From an uncultured Methanosarcinales archaeon (GTDB taxonomy: Archaea; Halobacteriota; Methanosarcinia; Methanotrichales; Methanotrichaceae), in contig CALMJN010000137.1 in assembly GCA_937864385.1 (NCBI GenBank), positions 1 through 7,156 of the forward strand: a stretch of 7,156 nt of DNA. Reading direction: 5' to 3'. The position numbers were made by a program, and so were the translations under genes. Below the pieces are notes generated by a model. The model saw only the letters and a list, made by a program, of their open reading frames with translations. It did no database searches and was not told the origin of the DNA. Positions 5,965-7,156 of this stretch are shown here, one piece after another; the stretch's first letter is position 1, and each line of letters starts with the position of its first letter.

Positions 5965-6811
5965 TCACCCAAATCGCACTCTCGGCACCCTTACCCCTCT
6001 CCCGCCGATGCTGAAGGACTGATACTCCTTTGATAGAACCTTCTCCCAAATATGGTCTGCAAAAACCTTCACCCCGACCACCCACGATTTGGCTTTGATC
6101 CTCTCCCCCAGGAGCACGGTAGCCTCTCTCTGGATCCAGGACTCGACCGGCGCAGCATCTACTGCCCTCCAGTCGTGCCTGTTGTCGAACTTGCGAGAGC
6201 GAAGCAGGAAATTGTGGGCCATCTCTTCGATAGTCTCGGCGCTCATCACATCGCCCTGGGTATCTACGGTGTCAGGCTCGGCAATCACGCTGTAAACCAA
6301 TCGCCTCTCCACATCGGACTTAAGAATCGGGCAGAGTATCTCCTCTCCGAGCAATCCCTTACCGCATCCGCAATCTGTACCCCGGGCAGAAAGGGCCTCT
6401 CTGAGCATCGAGGCTTTCCGGAAGACCTCGCCCTTGTCGCCATGCTTCAAGACGGCATGGGGATGGGGCATGGTCAGGTCGGCCAGCTCCCCCAGTGCCT
6501 CGCCGGCCTGCTTTCCCAGGGCCACTATCATCTCCGGATTGAGCATTTGGAGCTGCCTCATGAGCCAGGGCCTCCTGGCTTAAATCACTTCCATACTGGG
6601 CGCTCGCTTCAAAACCCTGGGGACGAGGTAGAGAAAGGCCGTCTTCTCCTCCTTCAGTCCGGCTGGTTCCAGGTATGCCTTTTTGAAGAAGCTCCTGCCC
6701 TCACCGGCCAGGGGCATGTTTCGTGCCGCCTCGATCTCATTGGGCGAGGCGGCTATGAAAGCGGCCCTGGCCTGTGGGCCACCTCTGAGCTCAATTGCCA
6801 GGCGGGGCCAT
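5965..6811 (-). pseudogene. Broken phage gene: UDG-like domain fused to XkdF-type prohead protease
   Basis: On the minus strand a start at 6811 would read MAPLAIELRGGPQARAAF if one C is removed from the GC-rich run around 6800. The single frame that follows gives AAFIAASPNEIEAARNMPLA and later LNPEMIVALGKQAGEALGE and MPHPHAVLKHGDKGEV, which match the N-terminal P-loop-like and HP motifs of family 4-type uracil-DNA glycosylase folds. This frame is cut by TAA at 6580-6582. From the Met at 6561 it continues for 198 codons. Residues about 75-188 are an XkdF (Peptidase_S78_2) domain: EPDTVDTQGD, NRHDW with a candidate catalytic His129, WVVGVKVF, and FSIGGRGVR with candidate serines 183/185. XkdF-like enzymes are thought to process phage heads. 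UDG-XkdF fusions of this layout are known from tailed phages. An AGGAGG before 6561 could allow re-initiation, but the UDG fold would be split, so I call it a pseudogene and prophage relic. Confidence 0.8.
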
Positions 6812-6820
6812 CAGTCAGAG

Positions 6821-6834
6821 AAAACTGCATATTC
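6821..6834 (+). promoter_or_regulatory. Weak candidate promoter for katG
   Basis: A purine-rich stretch (AGAGAAAA, ending at 6824) followed by GCATATTC (6827-6834) could serve as BRE and TATA box. It would place the transcript start near 6856, about 25 nt before the katG ATG. The match is poor compared with the transposase promoter. It lies immediately upstream of the divergent phage relic. Confidence 0.25.
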
Positions 6835-6861
6835 TAACAGCGCATTCGATAATCGAGCTAA

Positions 6862-7156
<295 letters not shown>

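Noticed and set aside
6580..6582. Stop-codon readthrough or recoding at the interruption of the UDG-XkdF gene
   Set aside because: Methanosarcinales can decode UAG as pyrrolysine, but this codon is TAA, and an apparent frameshift also disrupts the start of the gene. Decay is the simpler explanation.
6052..6837. A 261-codon open frame on the plus strand opposite the phage relic
   Set aside because: Its translation is rich in Gly, Leu, Pro and His with no recognisable motif, while the opposite strand carries clear UDG and XkdF motifs. It is the antisense of the real, broken gene.

Overview
The window looks like chromosomal DNA from a methanogenic archaeon, most likely a Methanothrix (Methanosaeta)-like member of the Methanosarcinales. 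This is inferred from three things: archaeal BRE/TATA promoter elements in front of genes, a very large sequon-rich surface protein whose C-terminal domain resembles a family I associate with Methanothrix, and an archaeal-type winged-helix regulator. The genus is a judgement from recall, not a database match.

Layout, left to right. (1) Positions 3-3326, plus strand: the 3' part of a gene for a large secreted or surface protein, open through the left edge. It has about six tandem Ig-like beta-sandwich repeats, a helical linker, another beta domain and a distinctive C-terminal domain. (2) Positions 3327-3544: a non-coding gap with a GC-rich hairpin after the surface gene, a possible decayed transposase N-terminus, and a long imperfect inverted repeat. 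(3) Positions 3545-3808, minus strand: a small winged-helix DNA-binding protein with its own TATA box. (4) About 3904-5638: an apparently intact IS4-superfamily/IS1634-type insertion sequence with a 524-residue DDE transposase, imperfect terminal inverted repeats and a good archaeal promoter. (5) Positions 5639-5930: an A+T-rich gap with an orphan promoter-like motif, a 10-bp stem-loop and three GTCTAG copies. (6) Positions 5965-6811, minus strand: a broken phage gene that joins a uracil-DNA-glycosylase-like domain to an XkdF-type prohead protease domain. It is interrupted by an apparent +1 frameshift just after its start and by an in-frame TAA. (7) From 6880 to the right edge, plus strand: the start of katG, a catalase-peroxidase with its distal haem-pocket Arg-Trp-His visible.

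The genes do not form one operon. The surface protein and the winged-helix gene converge. The stretch from about 3.3 to 6.8 kb reads as an accessory zone holding an insertion sequence, prophage debris and transposase debris between two host genes. katG is divergent from the phage relic and appears to be transcribed from its own promoter. I see no CRISPR array, tRNA or rRNA, and no clear novel multi-gene system. The most interesting items are the UDG-XkdF fusion relic, the architecture of the surface protein, and the unexplained structured gap at 5.7-5.9 kb.
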